DNA of 23,110 nt from Candidatus Aminicenantes bacterium UBA2199 (GCA_002327965.1 DCVB01000118.1:8551-31660); one strand, 5' to 3'. Counted from the first letter of the stretch, positions 1 through 8,149 are shown. Translations and numbers: made by a program. Notes: generated by a model not told the origin, from the sequence alone.

Positions 1-1824
1 TGCAACAAGATCTTCCTTGGCGGCTCGATCTACGGGGTGGGGGCGGCGGCGCACTACTATTTCGGCAAGCCGATCCAGGAGATCAGCCTGGCGGAGTCGG
101 CCCTGATCGCCGGCATCGTTCCCAACCCCAACGGCATCTACGCGGTCTTCAAGCGGCCGCACAACGCCCGCAAGCGGCGGGATTACGTGCTGCGCCGGAT
201 GCTGCTGCTCAAGTCGATCGGCATCGAAGAGTACCAGAAGGCCTTGAAGGAACCGCTGCCCGAGAAGCCGGCCGACGCCGGAGCCGATACCCTGGGCGAC
301 TATTTCACCGAGGAGACGCGCAAGTACCTTGAGGCCAAGTACGGCGACAACCTCCTGTACAAGGGGGGCCTGAAAGTCTACACCACCCTCAACGGCGAGA
401 CGCAGCGCTGGGCCGAGGACGCCGTGCGCGAGGGGCTGCGGGTGCTGGACAAGCGCCGCGGCTGGCGCAGCCGCGAAAAGCTGTTCAACCTCGCCGAGAA
501 CAAGCTGGACCTGAAGAAATACCGGCTCCCGGCCTGGGAGAACCTGCGCGTCGAAGCCGGCCAGATCGTCGAAGGGGTGGTCATGGACGTGACCGGGAGC
601 CGGGCGACGGTGCGCATCGCCGGGTTCAGCGGCGAGCTTCCCGAAGCCGGCGCCCGCTGGACGCGCCTGCCCCTGAAACGCCTGCTCAAGCCAGGCGACG
701 TGGCCCTGTTCCGCATTCAAGCGCTGGATGCGGCCGCGGGAAAGCTGGAACTCGCCCTGGAACAGGAACCCCAGGTCGAAGGCGCGCTGCTGGCCGTGGA
801 CAACAGGACCGGCGAGATCAAGGCCATGGTCGGCGGCTACTCCTTTCAGAAGAGCAGGTTTAACCGAGCCACCCAGGCCCTGCGCCAGACGGGCTCCACC
901 TTCAAACCCATCATCTACACGGCGGCGCTGGAGAACGGCTTCTCGGCGGCGACCATCATCCACGACGAGCCTTTCACCTACATCGACGAATGGAGCGGCG
1001 ACCTCTGGGAACCGCGCAACCACAAGGGAGACTACCTGGGGCCGATGACCCTGCGCCGCGGCCTGGAGCTCTCGCGCAACGCGGTCACGGCCCGCATCAT
1101 GCAGGCCATCACCCCGGAGATCGGGGTGCGCTACGCCAAGAAATTCGGCATCACTTCCGATCTCAAGCCCTTCATGTCCCTTTCGCTGGGCGCTTTCGAA
1201 GTCACGCTCAAGGAGATGGTCGAATCCTTCACCGTGTTCGCCAACCTGGGCACGCGGGTCAGCGCCTATTTCGTGCGCGGCATCCGCGACCTGGACAACA
1301 ACATCATCGAGGAGAACGCCCCGGAACGCCGGCAGGTCATCGAGAAGGAGACGGCATTCATCATGAACTACCTCCTGCAGGGCGTGGTGCGTTCGGGCAC
1401 CGGCTGGCGGGCCAGGGAACTGACCGCCCCGCTGGGCGGCAAGACCGGGACGACCAACGACTTCACCGACGCCTGGTTCATCGGCTTCACTCCCAGCCTG
1501 ACCGTCGGTGTCTGGGTCGGCATGGATCAGAAAAAAACCCTCGGCAACGAGCAGACCGGCTCGGAGGCCGCCTCGCCGATCTTCGTCTCGTTCATGAAGA
1601 AATTCCTGGAGCGTTACCCGGAAACGGGCAAGTTCCAGCCCCCTTCCGGGATCTACATGATCGATATCGACAAATACACCGGCAAGCTGCTGACCCCCGA
1701 CTGCCTCTACCCGTTCTCAGAGGCCTTCCTGCCGGGGACGGAGCCTCTCGAGTTCTGCAACGAAGAAGAGCATGAAAAGATCTATAACTATTTCAAGACC
1801 GAAAGAGAAAGTTCGGACGATTGA
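1..1824 (+). CDS. Penicillin-binding protein 1A, bifunctional peptidoglycan synthase (5' truncated by window edge)
   Basis: This is the C-terminal 607 residues of a class A penicillin-binding protein, which polymerises lipid II (glycosyltransferase) and cross-links stem peptides (transpeptidase) on the outer face of the inner membrane. The reading frame is open from base 1, and the first residues (LGGSIYGVGAAAHYYFGK) match the end of the GT51 glycosyltransferase domain, so the true start lies outside the window. After a linker, an OB-like insert typical of PBP1A spans about residues 185-255. The transpeptidase domain carries all three active-site motifs: STFK (nucleophile Ser, codon at 895), SRN (1072-1080) and KTG (1441-1449). 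The C-terminus is short and acidic and the frame ends with TGA. A GTG at position 37 is internal to a conserved motif and is not a start. The next gene is convergent. Family assignment is very safe; PBP1A rather than PBP1B rests on the OB-like insert. Confidence 0.97.
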   Translation, partial: CNKIFLGGSIYGVGAAAHYYFGKPIQEISLAESALIAGIVPNPNGIYAVFKRPHNARKRRDYVLRRMLLLKSIGIEEYQKALKEPLPEKPADAGADTLGDYFTEETRKYLEAKYGDNLLYKGGLKVYTTLNGETQRWAEDAVREGLRVLDKRRGWRSREKLFNLAENKLDLKKYRLPAWENLRVEAGQIVEGVVMDVTGSRATVRIAGFSGELPEAGARWTRLPLKRLLKPGDVALFRIQALDAAAGKLELALEQEPQVEGALLAVDNRTGEIKAMVGGYSFQKSRFNRATQALRQTGSTFKPIIYTAALENGFSAATIIHDEPFTYIDEWSGDLWEPRNHKGDYLGPMTLRRGLELSRNAVTARIMQAITPEIGVRYAKKFGITSDLKPFMSLSLGAFEVTLKEMVESFTVFANLGTRVSAYFVRGIRDLDNNIIEENAPERRQVIEKETAFIMNYLLQGVVRSGTGWRARELTAPLGGKTGTTNDFTDAWFIGFTPSLTVGVWVGMDQKKTLGNEQTGSEAASPIFVSFMKKFLERYPETGKFQPPSGIYMIDIDKYTGKLLTPDCLYPFSEAFLPGTEPLEFCNEEEHEKIYNYFKTERESSDD

Positions 1825-1873
1825 GCGTTCTTCGGGAAGATAGTCCTTCAGGGAATGGATCTCGCGGCAAAGA

Positions 1874-2311
1874 TTACTTTTTCACCAGGAAATACCCCAC
1901 CAGCCATTCCCCGGGCGTGGTGACCTTGATGCGGAAATACTCCCTTTCGGTCATGAATCTTTTTTCTACCCAAAAAGAAGAACCCGTGCGGCCGCCGCGC
2001 CTGGGCTTGACCACGGCCAGGTCTTCGAAGAGAAGCTCTTTCCGGGCATTATGCACGGCAAAGAAGGGCTGACCGTCCTTCACGGCCAGGACCAGCCAGT
2101 AATCTCCGGCCGGGTATTCCCTGCCGGCGTGAATGAACGCTTCGGGAAAACGGATCCTCTTGAGGTCCTTGCCCTGAACCGGGGCCGGGGTCGGCGCCGT
2201 GGCCTGGACCTGGGGCTGCTCTTCGGGCAGGACCGGGATCTGCTCCTGCTCCTGGCCGGGAAGCAGAAAAAAAAACAGGACCAAGACGACGAATAAAATT
2301 GATTTCTTCAT
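1874..2311 (-). CDS. Secreted hypothetical protein, 145 aa
   Basis: I do not recognise a named family. The protein begins with a clear signal peptide (MKKS then a run of Val, Leu and Phe to about residue 18), followed by a Gln/Glu/Pro-rich linker (about 20-47) and a compact C-terminal domain of about 95 residues with alternating hydrophobic pattern and many aromatics (for example FPEAFIHAGREYPAGDYWLVL), suggesting a small beta-rich periplasmic or surface domain. The start is supported by AAGGAG eight bases upstream and a strong promoter at 2332-2361. It stands alone, convergent with the PBP1A gene and downstream of the terminator for the 399-aa gene, so it is probably monocistronic. Reality of the gene is well supported; function is unknown. 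Confidence 0.85.
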   Translation of the reverse strand: MKKSILFVVLVLFFFLLPGQEQEQIPVLPEEQPQVQATAPTPAPVQGKDLKRIRFPEAFIHAGREYPAGDYWLVLAVKDGQPFFAVHNARKELLFEDLAVVKPRRGGRTGSSFWVEKRFMTEREYFRIKVTTPGEWLVGYFLVKK

Positions 2312-2331
2312 AAGGATCTCTCCTTATTCGA

Positions 2332-2361
2332 ATTATAGAAGAGCGGGATTGCCGATGTCAA
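2332..2361 (-). promoter_or_regulatory. Sigma-70-type promoter for the 145-aa secreted protein
   Basis: On the minus strand, TTGACA (2361-2356) is followed after 18 bases by TATAAT (2337-2332). Both hexamers match the housekeeping consensus exactly. Transcription would start near 2325, leaving about 14 bases before the ATG at 2311, just enough to carry the AAGGAG ribosome binding site. Confidence 0.8.
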
Positions 2362-2395
2362 GCCGACCGGGCCCGGCATGCACCCGTCCGTGAAT

Positions 2396-2427
2396 AAAAA
2401 AGGGCCAAGTCCCGGGACCTGGCCCTT
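2396..2427 (-). terminator. Rho-independent terminator of the 399-aa secreted protein gene
   Basis: Bases 2400-2427 form a near-perfect hairpin (outer arms AAGGGCCA / TGGCCCTT, inner GTCC / GGAC). Read on the minus strand, the single non-Watson-Crick position becomes a G-U pair, and the stem is followed directly by a run of U from 2401 to 2396. It lies about 20 bases beyond the stop codon of the gene ending at 2449, which fixes its direction. Confidence 0.88.
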
Positions 2428-2448
2428 GCCGATCTTACCGAGAACCGA

Positions 2449-3648
2449 CTAAAAAATGTAGCGGAAGCCCAGTAACAGCTTGTGATTGTGTTCGAAGCTA
2501 CGGTCTTCCGTGATCACCGGGGCGCGCAGCTCACCGAAGAGCGAACCGGTCGAATTGTTGTGACGGAACAGGTTGAACCCCAGCTGGCCGACCAGGTCGA
2601 TGCCGCCCTTTTTGAACTCCCGGTCGCAATCCTTGGAGCTGAAGCCCAGGCCGCCCGCAACGTAGGCCGGGCCGGTATTGAGATTCAGCAGGGCGTTGCC
2701 CATGAAGATGGACTTCCAGGGGGCTCCCTGGACCGGCACGCCGCCGCCCAGGGTAAAGATGGCGTCAAGGGTATCCTTGACCACGTTGACCAGGACGCCG
2801 GCGCGGGCCCAGATCATGCCGGTATAGGTGCCTTTCAGCAGGCCGGGACCGCCTTCGACCAGGAAAGCCAGCGGCGCCACGGTGCCGTACTTTTTGGCGG
2901 GGGGCGGGGGCGGCGGGGGCGTCAAGGGAGCCAGCACCTTGACCGCGACCTCGCAGCCGTCAGGCGACTTCATCTCATACTGGCCCCAGACGACCGCGGT
3001 CACCATGTATTCACCCACCGTGTCCAGGTTGAGCTCGGCAGTGCAGTTCTCCGGAGTCATGGCGAAGGTCTTGATGACCGCGCCGGCGGCGTCGGTGACC
3101 GTCACCTCGCCCTTGACCATGTTCTGCGACGCGCACAGGTCGATCTTCATCGGGGTTCCCGGGACCGCCTCGGCCGGCTCGACGTTCAGCACACAGGTCG
3201 GGGCGGGAACTTCGCTGACGTTCTTGAGCGAGATGTTGCCGCAGATCTTGGGCACGATGAACTCGTACAGCTTGCCGTCGCGGAAGATGGTGAAGGTGTA
3301 GGCCGTGAGCGGCTTCTTGCCGGCCCAGACCACGTCGTTCATGACCACGACCTTGCGGTTCTTTTTGAACATCATCCACTTCACGGTGTCGCCGGGGTTC
3401 ATGTCGACGGTCTGCACATCGGCGCTCTGGATCTGCTCCAGGAAAGCGAAGACCAGCTCGCCGTTACCGGCCAGCTCGAAGCCCTGCTTGACCTCGCCCG
3501 CCTTGTCCAGGGCGATGATCTTCAGGTCCGCGGGCTTCAGATCCCTACTTTTATAGAAGGGGTGATCACCCAGCCGGGTAACTCTTTCTTCAGCGGTTAC
3601 GACAAACGCCAGACAAAAAATGAGCATCAAAAAAATGACTTTTTTCAT
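2449..3648 (-). CDS. Secreted two-domain protein with proline linker, candidate outer-membrane protein (399 aa)
   Basis: I do not recognise the family. A signal peptide (MKKVIFLMLIFCLAFVVTAE) is followed by an N-terminal region of about 220 residues containing several Cys (in the contexts PKICGN, APTCVL, DLCAS, PENCTA) and an Ig-like stretch around residues 150-235. A proline run (LTPPPPPPPAKK, near residue 245) then separates a C-terminal domain of about 145 residues rich in Gly and alternating hydrophobics, with the last strand ending LLLGFRYIF. A terminal Phe is typical of outer-membrane beta-barrels inserted by the BAM machinery, so I infer that the C-terminal part sits in the outer membrane and the N-terminal part is exposed. 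The start is supported by AGGAGG about eight bases upstream and a near-consensus promoter, and a terminator follows. It is a stand-alone transcription unit, probably well expressed. Confidence 0.85.
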   Translation of the reverse strand: MKKVIFLMLIFCLAFVVTAEERVTRLGDHPFYKSRDLKPADLKIIALDKAGEVKQGFELAGNGELVFAFLEQIQSADVQTVDMNPGDTVKWMMFKKNRKVVVMNDVVWAGKKPLTAYTFTIFRDGKLYEFIVPKICGNISLKNVSEVPAPTCVLNVEPAEAVPGTPMKIDLCASQNMVKGEVTVTDAAGAVIKTFAMTPENCTAELNLDTVGEYMVTAVVWGQYEMKSPDGCEVAVKVLAPLTPPPPPPPAKKYGTVAPLAFLVEGGPGLLKGTYTGMIWARAGVLVNVVKDTLDAIFTLGGGVPVQGAPWKSIFMGNALLNLNTGPAYVAGGLGFSSKDCDREFKKGGIDLVGQLGFNLFRHNNSTGSLFGELRAPVITEDRSFEHNHKLLLGFRYIF

Positions 3649-3673
3649 GGTAAATTCCTCCTCGCTTCAAAAA

Positions 3674-3702
3674 TTTATAAACCTAAAAAATCAAAAAGTC
3701 AA
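3674..3702 (-). promoter_or_regulatory. Strong sigma-70-type promoter for the 399-aa secreted protein
   Basis: On the minus strand TTGACT (3702-3697) and TATAAA (3679-3674) are separated by exactly 17 bases within an AT-rich stretch that differs sharply from the surrounding GC-rich DNA. The predicted start is near 3667, giving a leader of about 19 bases carrying AGGAGG. Confidence 0.78.
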
Positions 3703-3967
3703 GAGAAAGTGCGGCCTCCCAAACGCTTTTCGGACACTTTTTTTTCGTTGAACTAACTTTCATGTTATTTTTCTTTTTATTAAAGAGCAAGCATTTTATA
3801 TGCCAATCCAATACTCGGTTTTATCGTAGAGCGGGTCACCAAATCACGGCATCACAACCATAATAAGATCTGCAAGCTGCGGGATCGTCGGCACGGAGGG
3901 CATTTGGCCCCGGGAGCCGTGCCATTGCCTTTGGGTCAGTTCCCGGCTCCAGAGACCTGTCAATGAT

Positions 3968-4018
3968 CTCTCCCATCAATAATGATGAATATAAATATGG
4001 AATATTCCGATGGGAGAG
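3968..4018. repeat. Perfect 10-bp inverted repeat with nested inner stem
   Basis: CTCTCCCATC (3968-3977) is exactly complementary to GATGGGAGAG (4009-4018) across a 31-base AT-rich spacer. Inside the spacer, GAATAT (3987-3992) pairs with ATATTC (4002-4007). There is no T-run on either side, so it does not look like a terminator for cobO or for the divergent neighbour. Confidence 0.75.
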
Positions 4019-4030
4019 CACGGCGGGAAA

Positions 4031-4057
4031 TGTCCTGTAAAGCAAGAATTGTCCTGT
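4031..4057. repeat. Short direct repeat TGTCCTGT (two copies)
   Basis: TGTCCTGT occurs at 4031-4038 and again at 4050-4057, 19 bases apart, beside the nested inverted repeat. Closely spaced repeated TGTCCTG-type motifs are reminiscent of terminal repeats of some insertion sequences (IS21-like elements among them), but no transposase remnant is visible, so this is only a possibility. Confidence 0.45.
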
Positions 4058-4088
4058 TTTATGGGTTGAATTACTAAATCGACAATAA

Positions 4089-4619
4089 CTACTTTTCGAT
4101 GCCTTCCCGCGCCGGCACGCCCTGCTGGTAGTAGTGGCGGACCTCGCGCATCTCGGTCACCAGGTCGGCGCGGTCCAGGATGGCCTGGGGCGCGTAGCGC
4201 CCGGTGAGCACCAGTTCCACCGCGGCCGGCTTGCCGTCCAGCAGGCGCAGCACCGGCTCCAGCGGCACGATCCCGAAATGGAGCAGGGTGTTGACCTCGT
4301 CCAGGACCACGATGCGGTAGCCGCCATCCTGCAGGGCGGCGTGGGCCGCCGCCAGCCCCTGTTCGGCGGCACGCGTCTCCTCGGGGGCGACGCCTTTTTC
4401 CATGTGGTGGAACTCGGGGAGGCCGAACTGCTCGATGGTGACCAGGCCCTCGAGGCAACGGGCGACGGCCAGCAGCTCGCCGTATTCCCCCTTTTTCATG
4501 AACTGGGCCATGTAGGTGCGCAGGCCGCGGCCGGCGGCCCGCAGCGCCAGCCCCAGGGCGGCGGTGGTCTTGCCCTTGCCGTTGCCGGTATAGACCTGGA
4601 TATAGCCCCTGGACGTCAT
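4089..4619 (-). CDS. cobO: Cob(I)alamin adenosyltransferase, CobO/BtuR type
   Basis: The enzyme transfers the 5'-deoxyadenosyl group of ATP to reduced cobalt in corrinoids, the adenosylation step of coenzyme B12 synthesis or salvage in the cytoplasm. The 176-residue protein has the CobO-type N-terminal nucleotide-binding loop GNGKGKTTAALG (residues 12-23), the conserved segment PEFHHMEKG, a VVLDEVN Walker-B-like strand around residue 105, and the typical C-terminal segment ELVLTGRYAPQAILDRADLVTEM. Length is slightly short of the E. coli protein but normal for the family. The ATG at 4619 lies 8 bases after the smc stop codon, so it is almost certainly co-transcribed with smc. No other cobalamin genes are in the window, so salvage rather than de novo synthesis is equally possible. 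Confidence 0.96.
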   Translation of the reverse strand: MTSRGYIQVYTGNGKGKTTAALGLALRAAGRGLRTYMAQFMKKGEYGELLAVARCLEGLVTIEQFGLPEFHHMEKGVAPEETRAAEQGLAAAHAALQDGGYRIVVLDEVNTLLHFGIVPLEPVLRLLDGKPAAVELVLTGRYAPQAILDRADLVTEMREVRHYYQQGVPAREGIEK

Positions 4620-4627
4620 GGCCGGCC

Positions 4628-7600
4628 TCAGGTCATCTTCATCGAGTACATCTTGGAAACTCCCGGCTCGTCCATGCTGATGCCGTAGATGAAGTCGGCC
4701 TCCTCCATGGTCTTGAAGTTGTGGGTGATGATGACGAACTGGGTCTGGCTCTTCAGCTGGTGCAGGAACTTCAGGAAGCGCTGGATGTTGGCCTCATCGA
4801 GCGAGGCATCGACCTCGTCGAAGACGCAGAAGGGCGAGGGCTTGTATTCGAACAGCGAAAAAAGGAACGCCAGCGAGGTGAGCGTCTTCTCGCCGCCGGA
4901 GAGCAGGCGGATGCTCTGCAGCCTCTTGCCCGGGGGCTGGACCTGGATCTCCAGGCCGGCCTCCAGCACGTTCTCGCTGTCGGTCAGGGCTAATTCCGCC
5001 TCGCCGCCCTCGAACAGGATCTTGAAGTTCTTGACGAAGTTCTCCTTGATGGCGGTGAAAGCCACCAGGAAGCTCTGCTGGGAATCGGTATCGATGCGGG
5101 CGATGGCGGCGTTCATGTCGGCGATCGACTGGACGATGTCCTCCTTCTGCCCGGACAGGAAATTGAAATCCTTCTCCAGGATCTCGTATTCGGCCTCGGC
5201 GGAAAAGTTCAGGCGGTCGCTCTCGCGCATGCGGTTGAGCTTGGCGACCAGCTCGCCGTACTGGACATCGAGCTCGGCGGCGTCGCGTTGCAGCGCCTCC
5301 TCGCCGGCCTCGATGTCCTTGAGCTCCATGCCCAGCTCCTGGTTGGCGATCTCCTCCAGCTGGAACAGGTCCTTCTTCACGGCGGCGATCTTGATCTCGC
5401 TCTCTTTCTTGTTCTCGCGCCATTCCTCCAGGACCTTCCTCTTGGCCGCCAGTTCGGCCGCGACCTTCTTCGCCTGGGAGATCACCTCGTCCAGAGCCTG
5501 GCTGTCCTTTTTCATGAGCTTTTCCAGGTCGGCCTTCTCCAGGTTCAGGACCTTGGCGCGCGCCTGGATCTCCCGGATCTTGCCGCCGCTGGCGGCGATC
5601 TCCTGCTCCAGGCGCTGCGTTTCCTCGGCCGCGGCCTGGATCTGCTGGCGGCGCTTCTCCAGCCGGGCCTTGCTCTCGCGCAGCAGGTTGCGGCGCGAGC
5701 TCATCTTCTCGCGGATGAGGCTCAGGGCGTTGTCGCGCTGCAGCTTCTCCTTTTCCTTCTCGTTGAGCTGCCGCTGCAGCTTGCCGCTCTCCCCGGCGGC
5801 CTCCTCCTTTTCACGTTCCAGCTTGCCGTTGCGCTCCTCCAGCTCCTGCCGGCTTTTCTCCAGCTCGGACAGGCGGCCTTTCAGCTTCTCCATCTCGGCG
5901 GCGCAGCCGTCGATCTCGGCCCCGGTAAGCTGGATGCGCTTTTGGCCCAGGTCGCGATTCTTGCGCAATCCCTCCAGGCGCGAACGCAGGGTAATGCCTT
6001 CTTCCTTCTGGGAATTCAGCGCTTTCTCGGCGGTCTGCAATTGGACGGCCCTGTCCTGCTGGCGGGCGGCGGCGGCTTCCAGGCCGGCGCGGATGCCCGC
6101 CAGGCTGCCGTTCAAAGCGGACACCCCGGCATCGATGGCCTTGATCTCGTCCAGCACCTCCAGGATGCCGCGGTCGCGGTTCTTGATCAGCACGCCGCCG
6201 GCACCGATGACCTCGGCGTTCTCGGTGACGACGTCGACACCGTAGCGGGCGAAAATGGCCAGTCCGTTCTTCAGCGAATCGACCAGCACCCCGTCGCGGA
6301 AGTTCTGCTTGAGATCCCCGTCCTCCAGTTCGAAGAGTTCCTTGACGAAGCGGCGGAAGCCCGGCTCGCGGCGGATGGCGTCAGGCAGCGCCGGGGCGGC
6401 CGGGCGCTTGAGAAAAGCCTTGCGCAGCTCGGGGCGCAGGGCGGCGGCGGGATCGGCGAGGATCGGCGCGTCCAGTTCGTCATAGTAAAAGCTCTCCAGG
6501 ACGGCATGGAGGTTCTTGGGGGCCCGCAGTTGCTCCTGCAGGACGCCGCGGCTGCCGCCGGCAACGGCCTGGGGGGCGCTTCCGGTAATCTTGGCCTTGA
6601 TCTCCAGGTACTTTTCCTTCTGCCGCTCCAGGTTGGCGATCTCGGCCTGGGCGTCGCGGAGCTGCTTTTCGAGCGCTTCCCTTTCCTCGCGCGCCGCCGC
6701 GAAACCGGCCGCGGCGCGGGCGAACTCGCCCTCCCGGGCGGCGAGCGCCTCGGCCAGTCCCTGGACGGCCGCTTCCACCTGGGCATGCTCCGGGTCCCGG
6801 TCCTGTTTTTCCAGGTCTTCGACAAGAAGCCGGCGGCTGGCGATGTCGCCCTCGAGACGCGACAGGTTCTTCTCCAGGTGGGCCGATTCGTTGCGGTTGC
6901 GCGAGATCTCCACCTGCAGGTCGAACATGGCCTTCTTGCGGTGCCCGTCCTCAATGTTGCGCTTGGCGATGGCCTGGCGGATCTCCTCCAGGGCGATGGC
7001 GAGCTCCTTGTCGCCGCCCGAGTGTCCGGCCAGTTCCTGCTCGAAGGCGGCCAGTTCCGAGGCCAGCGCCTTGTCCTGGCTTTCGTTTTCCCGGATCTCG
7101 GCATCGCTTTCGGCGCGGAAGCGGTCCAGTTCGGCGATCTTCTGCCGGTCGAACTCCTGGCGCTGCTGGGTCTTCTCGATCTCCTTGCTGCCGTCGAGGA
7201 GCTTGTTGTTGTGGTCGAAGATGAACTGCTGGTGGTTCTTGATCCCCTGCTCCAGGGCCCAGCGCCGGTTCTCCAGCTCGAGCAGCTGCCTGTCGAAGTC
7301 GCCGATCTCCCTGACCAGCGCCGTCTCGCCGTTGATGAATTCCATGATGCGGCTGCCCTGCTGGTCGAACTCCTCCTTGAAGACGACGTATTTTTTCTTC
7401 AGCAGCGCCTTCAGCAGGTCGTTGCGCGAGTTCTTGATGTCGCGGTAGCGGCGGGCGAAATGGACTTGGTTCTTGAGATCGCGCAAGCGGTTGCTCTTCT
7501 CCCCCAGCACCAGCTCCAGGCTGTCGAGGTTCTGCTGGGCGATGATCAGCTTGCCGGCGGTCTCTTTCTTGCGCTCCAGGTACTGGGCGATGCCCGCCGC

Positions 7601-8074
7601 CTCCTCGATCAGGATGCGGCGCTCGCTGGGCTTGAGGTTGACCATCTTCTCGACGCTGCCCTGCTCGAAGATGAAGTAGTTGCGCTCGCCGATGCCCAGG
7701 TCGAACAGCGTGTCCTGCACGTCCTTGTTGCGGCAGAGCTTTTCGTTGAGGATGTACTTGCCCTCGCCGCTGCGGAAGAAGCGGCGGGCGATGTAGGTCT
7801 CGCTGTCGTTGTTGGCGAAATAGGCCCCGACCTCGGTCATGCCCAGCGGCTTCTTGGAGGCGCTGCCGGTAAAGATCAGGTCCTCGTTGTTCTCGCCGCG
7901 CAGGTTCTTGATGCGCTGCTCGCCCAGCACCCAGAGCAGGGCGTCGACCAAATTGCTCTTGCCGCAGCCGTTAGGCCCGATGACGGCCGTGATGCCCGGG
8001 TGGAACTGGACGACGGTCTTTTCCGGAAACGACTTGAAGCCGTGCATTTCGAGTTTTTTCAGGTAGATTTGCAT
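4628..8074 (-). CDS. smc: Chromosome segregation protein SMC
   Basis: SMC is the ATPase core of the bacterial condensin complex (with ScpA and ScpB), which compacts and segregates the chromosome. The 1148-residue protein shows the full architecture: N-terminal ATPase half with Walker A GPNGCGKSN (residues 33-41); a long Glu/Lys/Arg/Gln-rich coiled coil to about residue 505; a globular hinge (about 510-640, with GAGGVLIKNRDRGILEVLDEI-like sequence near its end); a returning coiled coil to about 980; and the C-terminal half with the ABC signature LLSGGEKTLTSLA (near residue 1057), Walker B FCVFDEVDASLDEAN (near 1085) and the switch His in FVIITHNFKTM. Length is typical. The ATG at 8074 has GGAG just upstream, and the protein begins with the canonical MQIYLKKLEMHGFKSF. 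cobO follows directly; scpA and scpB are not in the window. Confidence 0.98.
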   Translation of the reverse strand: MQIYLKKLEMHGFKSFPEKTVVQFHPGITAVIGPNGCGKSNLVDALLWVLGEQRIKNLRGENNEDLIFTGSASKKPLGMTEVGAYFANNDSETYIARRFFRSGEGKYILNEKLCRNKDVQDTLFDLGIGERNYFIFEQGSVEKMVNLKPSERRILIEEAAGIAQYLERKKETAGKLIIAQQNLDSLELVLGEKSNRLRDLKNQVHFARRYRDIKNSRNDLLKALLKKKYVVFKEEFDQQGSRIMEFINGETALVREIGDFDRQLLELENRRWALEQGIKNHQQFIFDHNNKLLDGSKEIEKTQQRQEFDRQKIAELDRFRAESDAEIRENESQDKALASELAAFEQELAGHSGGDKELAIALEEIRQAIAKRNIEDGHRKKAMFDLQVEISRNRNESAHLEKNLSRLEGDIASRRLLVEDLEKQDRDPEHAQVEAAVQGLAEALAAREGEFARAAAGFAAAREEREALEKQLRDAQAEIANLERQKEKYLEIKAKITGSAPQAVAGGSRGVLQEQLRAPKNLHAVLESFYYDELDAPILADPAAALRPELRKAFLKRPAAPALPDAIRREPGFRRFVKELFELEDGDLKQNFRDGVLVDSLKNGLAIFARYGVDVVTENAEVIGAGGVLIKNRDRGILEVLDEIKAIDAGVSALNGSLAGIRAGLEAAAARQQDRAVQLQTAEKALNSQKEEGITLRSRLEGLRKNRDLGQKRIQLTGAEIDGCAAEMEKLKGRLSELEKSRQELEERNGKLEREKEEAAGESGKLQRQLNEKEKEKLQRDNALSLIREKMSSRRNLLRESKARLEKRRQQIQAAAEETQRLEQEIAASGGKIREIQARAKVLNLEKADLEKLMKKDSQALDEVISQAKKVAAELAAKRKVLEEWRENKKESEIKIAAVKKDLFQLEEIANQELGMELKDIEAGEEALQRDAAELDVQYGELVAKLNRMRESDRLNFSAEAEYEILEKDFNFLSGQKEDIVQSIADMNAAIARIDTDSQQSFLVAFTAIKENFVKNFKILFEGGEAELALTDSENVLEAGLEIQVQPPGKRLQSIRLLSGGEKTLTSLAFLFSLFEYKPSPFCVFDEVDASLDEANIQRFLKFLHQLKSQTQFVIITHNFKTMEEADFIYGISMDEPGVSKMYSMKMT

Positions 8075-8110
8075 GATCTCCGTCCAGGCCGGACGCTGCC
8101 GGCCCCTCTC

Positions 8111-8139
8111 AATTTATCACAACTCGGCCCCTTTGTAAA
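8111..8139 (-). promoter_or_regulatory. Probable promoter for smc-cobO
   Basis: In the 75-base gap upstream of smc the minus strand carries TTTACA (8139-8134) and TAAATT (8116-8111) 17 bases apart. The -35 matches five and the -10 four of six consensus positions. The implied leader is about 30 bases. Confidence 0.45.
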
Positions 8140-8149
8140 TTTGCCATTG

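Larger units (their letters stand above)
3703..4088. other. Gene-free, strongly structured intergenic region
   Basis: Between the promoter of the 399-aa gene and the end of cobO there is no convincing gene. About 3703-3835 is AT-rich; 3836-4088 is not. The second part holds a 7-bp hairpin (3890-3896 with 3917-3923, containing an inner GGGC/GCCC pair), an alternative 7-bp pairing (3913-3919 with 3944-3950) that excludes it, a perfect 10-bp inverted repeat (3968-3977 with 4009-4018) enclosing a second 6-bp stem (3987-3992 with 4002-4007), and a direct repeat TGTCCTGT at 4031-4038 and 4050-4057. A minus-strand open frame here (3836-4045) would need a TTG start and has no ribosome binding site. 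The region could be a degraded insertion element end, an interspersed repeat or a structured RNA; the sequence alone does not decide. Confidence 0.6.

Noticed and set aside
3770..3810. TGGCA...TTGCT on the minus strand as a sigma-54 promoter
   Set aside because: The spacing between the two elements is too long for a -24/-12 promoter, and a good sigma-70 promoter is already present downstream.
3940..3965. Plus-strand GAGACCTG resembling the B12-box of a cobalamin riboswitch, beside cobO
   Set aside because: Only the eight-base core matches; the rest of the conserved riboswitch core is not visible, and it lies on the strand opposite to cobO and downstream of it.
3836..4045. Minus-strand open frame of 69 codons in the intergenic region
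   Set aside because: It needs a TTG start, has no ribosome binding site, and crosses the inverted repeats; no recognisable protein features.
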